From assembly GCF_003627055.1 (NCBI RefSeq), contig NZ_CP032624.1, positions 62,001-126,000 of the forward strand: a stretch of 64,000 nt of DNA, written 5' to 3'. The stretch comes from Gryllotalpicola protaetiae (GTDB lineage: Bacteria; Actinomycetota; Actinomycetes; Actinomycetales; Microbacteriaceae). Position 1 is the stretch's first letter. Every line of letters begins with the position of its first letter. The position numbers and the translations under genes were made by a program. The notes under the pieces are model-generated. The model had not been told where the DNA came from. It worked only from the letters and a program-made list of their open reading frames with translations, and did no database searches. Below, one piece after another: positions 62,953 through 64,000 of the stretch.

Positions 62953-63391
62953 CGCTCCCCTGCTGACGCGCCGCGGCGCGCTCGGCGCGGGCTGCGCGGG
63001 GCTCGCGCTCGGGGCAGCCGCCTGTCTCGCCGGGTGTTCGACGCACGCCTCGGCCGGCACCGACGACTCGTCGCCCAGCTCGACCGCCCCGACCCGCGTA
63101 CCTACCGCGAAGGTGCCGGTCGGCGGGGCACTGGTGGTGTCGGTGAAGCCGTACTACGACGTGGTGGTCGCGCAGCCGACCGCCGGCACTTTCACGGCGC
63201 ACAGCGCGATCTGCACGCACCAGGGCTGCGTGACCGCTGTCGACGGTGCGTCGCTCGCCTGCCCGTGCCACGGCTCGCGGTTCTCCGCGTTCACCGGCGC
63301 GGTGCAAGACGGCCCGGCCACGAAGCCGCTCGTCGCATGGCCGTTCACCGTCGATGGCGACGAGCTTGTGATTCCGCCGGGCAAGGGCTGA
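62939..63391 (+). CDS. Rieske (2Fe-2S) lipoprotein
   Basis: 150 residues. A Tat-like LLTRRGALGAG and lipobox LAGC (C33) put it on the outer face of the membrane. The Rieske motifs CTHQGC and CPCHGS with two Cys and two His ligate the 2Fe-2S cluster. The partner is unknown. It overlaps the preceding gene by 14 nt. Confidence 0.92.
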   Translation: MPAPDAPLLTRRGALGAGCAGLALGAAACLAGCSTHASAGTDDSSPSSTAPTRVPTAKVPVGGALVVSVKPYYDVVVAQPTAGTFTAHSAICTHQGCVTAVDGASLACPCHGSRFSAFTGAVQDGPATKPLVAWPFTVDGDELVIPPGKG

Positions 63392-63515
63392 CAGGAGTTT
63401 ATCTCAACCCGGCATCCACCCCGCCTCCACCCGGGGGCTGAGGCGCCCGGCCGCGGCTTTCGCGAGCATCGAATGGGCGGACTCCGCCGCCCGGAAGATG
63501 CGGAAGCAGGTTGCC
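63392..63515. other. Intergenic stretch
   Basis: No gene recognised. A small stem CGCCTC / GAGGCG around a CCCGGGGG loop follows the Rieske gene and may terminate the operon. Confidence 0.3.
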
Positions 63516-64000
63516 ATGGCTCGGTGGTTGGAGGCGGTCGGCGCGTTCAGCGCACGACGTCGCTGGTGGGTGATCGTGGCGTGGGTCGTGCTGCTCGCCG
63601 CGGCGGTCGGCGGGATGGCGGCGTTCTCGAAGCCGCTCGACTCGAACATCACGGTCAAGGGTCTGCCGTCGATCACGACGCTGGATTCGGTGCAGAAGAC
63701 CTTCGGCGGCGGCGACCGCGGCAGCGGACGCGTCGTGTTCGCGGCACCGAAGGGCGAGAAGCTGACGGATGCCGACGCGGCAGCCGTCGCGACGCTGACC
63801 GCGAAGCTCGCGGCGGTCCACGGCGTCGCCGGCGCGGTCGACCCCTTCGACCAGCCGAAGGCAGGCGGCCTCTCCCCCGCGGGCCGCGTCGGCTACATCA
63901 CGGTGACGCTCGAGACGGCGTCGCCGTCGGCCGGCACGCAGTCGAGCATCCGCTCAGTCATCTCGCACGCCGAGACCGCGCACCTCGAGGTCGCGGCCAC
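63516..64000 (+). CDS. MMPL family transporter (partial)
   Basis: The first 161 residues are visible, and the frame runs out of the window. MARWLEAVGAFSARRRWWVIVAWVVLLAAAVGGMAAFSKPLDSNI gives one TM helix, followed by the periplasmic porter part (TTLDSVQKTFGGG). RND-type export of lipids or drugs is usual for the family. An ATG six codons earlier is possible. Confidence 0.88.
   Translation, partial: MARWLEAVGAFSARRRWWVIVAWVVLLAAAVGGMAAFSKPLDSNITVKGLPSITTLDSVQKTFGGGDRGSGRVVFAAPKGEKLTDADAAAVATLTAKLAAVHGVAGAVDPFDQPKAGGLSPAGRVGYITVTLETASPSAGTQSSIRSVISHAETAHLEVAA

Noticed and set aside
1-64000. tRNA, rRNA, 4.5S RNA, RNase P RNA and CRISPR repeats
   Set aside because: Looked for by eye in the intergenic gaps. 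No cloverleaf, conserved RNA core or regularly spaced repeats was recognised. A tRNAscan-SE or Infernal run would settle it.

Overview
The window is a high-GC actinobacterial chromosome segment. Gene order and protein families point to the family Microbacteriaceae: smc-ftsY-ffh, rpsP-khpA-rimM-trmD, rplS-lepB-rnhB-DUF2469-yraN-comM-dprA-xerC, coaD-yceD-rpmF-rnc-mutM and leuCD-murA-plsC-gpsA-ddl. The genus cannot be fixed from the sequence. A cyclohexanecarboxyl-CoA locus suggests an organism with omega-cyclohexyl fatty acids, as reported for Curtobacterium pusillum and Gryllotalpicola. No tRNA, rRNA, CRISPR array, prophage or intact IS element was recognised.

Layout: 1-1189 is a truncated sugar porter and 1311-1811 an M23-like secreted protein. 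From 1816 to 11137 runs a minus-strand housekeeping block (xerC, dprA, comM, yraN, DUF2469, rnhB, lepB, rplS, trmD, a CbiX-like protein, rimM, khpA, rpsP). From 11298 to 18452 four minus-strand genes sit between rpsP and ffh: an EPSP-synthase-like/acyl-CoA ligase fusion, an acyl-CoA dehydrogenase, a ChcA-like SDR and a dienoyl-CoA-reductase-like flavoenzyme. Together they match the shikimate to cyclohexanecarboxyl-CoA pathway known from ansatrienin and phoslactomycin producers. From 18510 to 25019 come ffh, a DUF2004-type gene, ftsY and smc.

25068-28043 is an eroded accessory patch between smc and mutM. It holds a two-domain GNAT gene split by an in-frame TAG, three small membrane proteins, a 5' ABC-ATPase stub fused end-on to a 3'-truncated hepT, and mntA. 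28108-35553 is the mutM-rnc-rpmF-yceD-tgpA-DUF58-moxR-coaD block. It is followed by recG, rsmD, a HerA-like ATPase, thiL, a DUF3515 lipoprotein and the ddl-gpsA-plsC-murA-leuD-leuC operon. That operon is headed by a probable leucine leader peptide and attenuator. terC follows, with a probable yybP-ykoY manganese riboswitch.

49665-64000 is more accessory. It holds an alpha/beta hydrolase, an endonuclease-like gene flanked by two copies of a 57-bp palindromic repeat, an organosulfur-type LLM monooxygenase operon and cysK. Next is a long plus-strand operon: an ABC importer whose binding protein has Cys/His residues near the predicted ligand cleft, YcnI (DUF1775), CopC-CopD, a cystathionine-beta-synthase-like enzyme and a Rieske lipoprotein. 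The window ends inside an MMPL transporter.

Many genes have a TANNNT box 6-8 nt before the start codon, most often TAGCGT, the signature of leaderless transcripts common in actinobacteria. Two divergent gene pairs appear to share overlapping -10 boxes.
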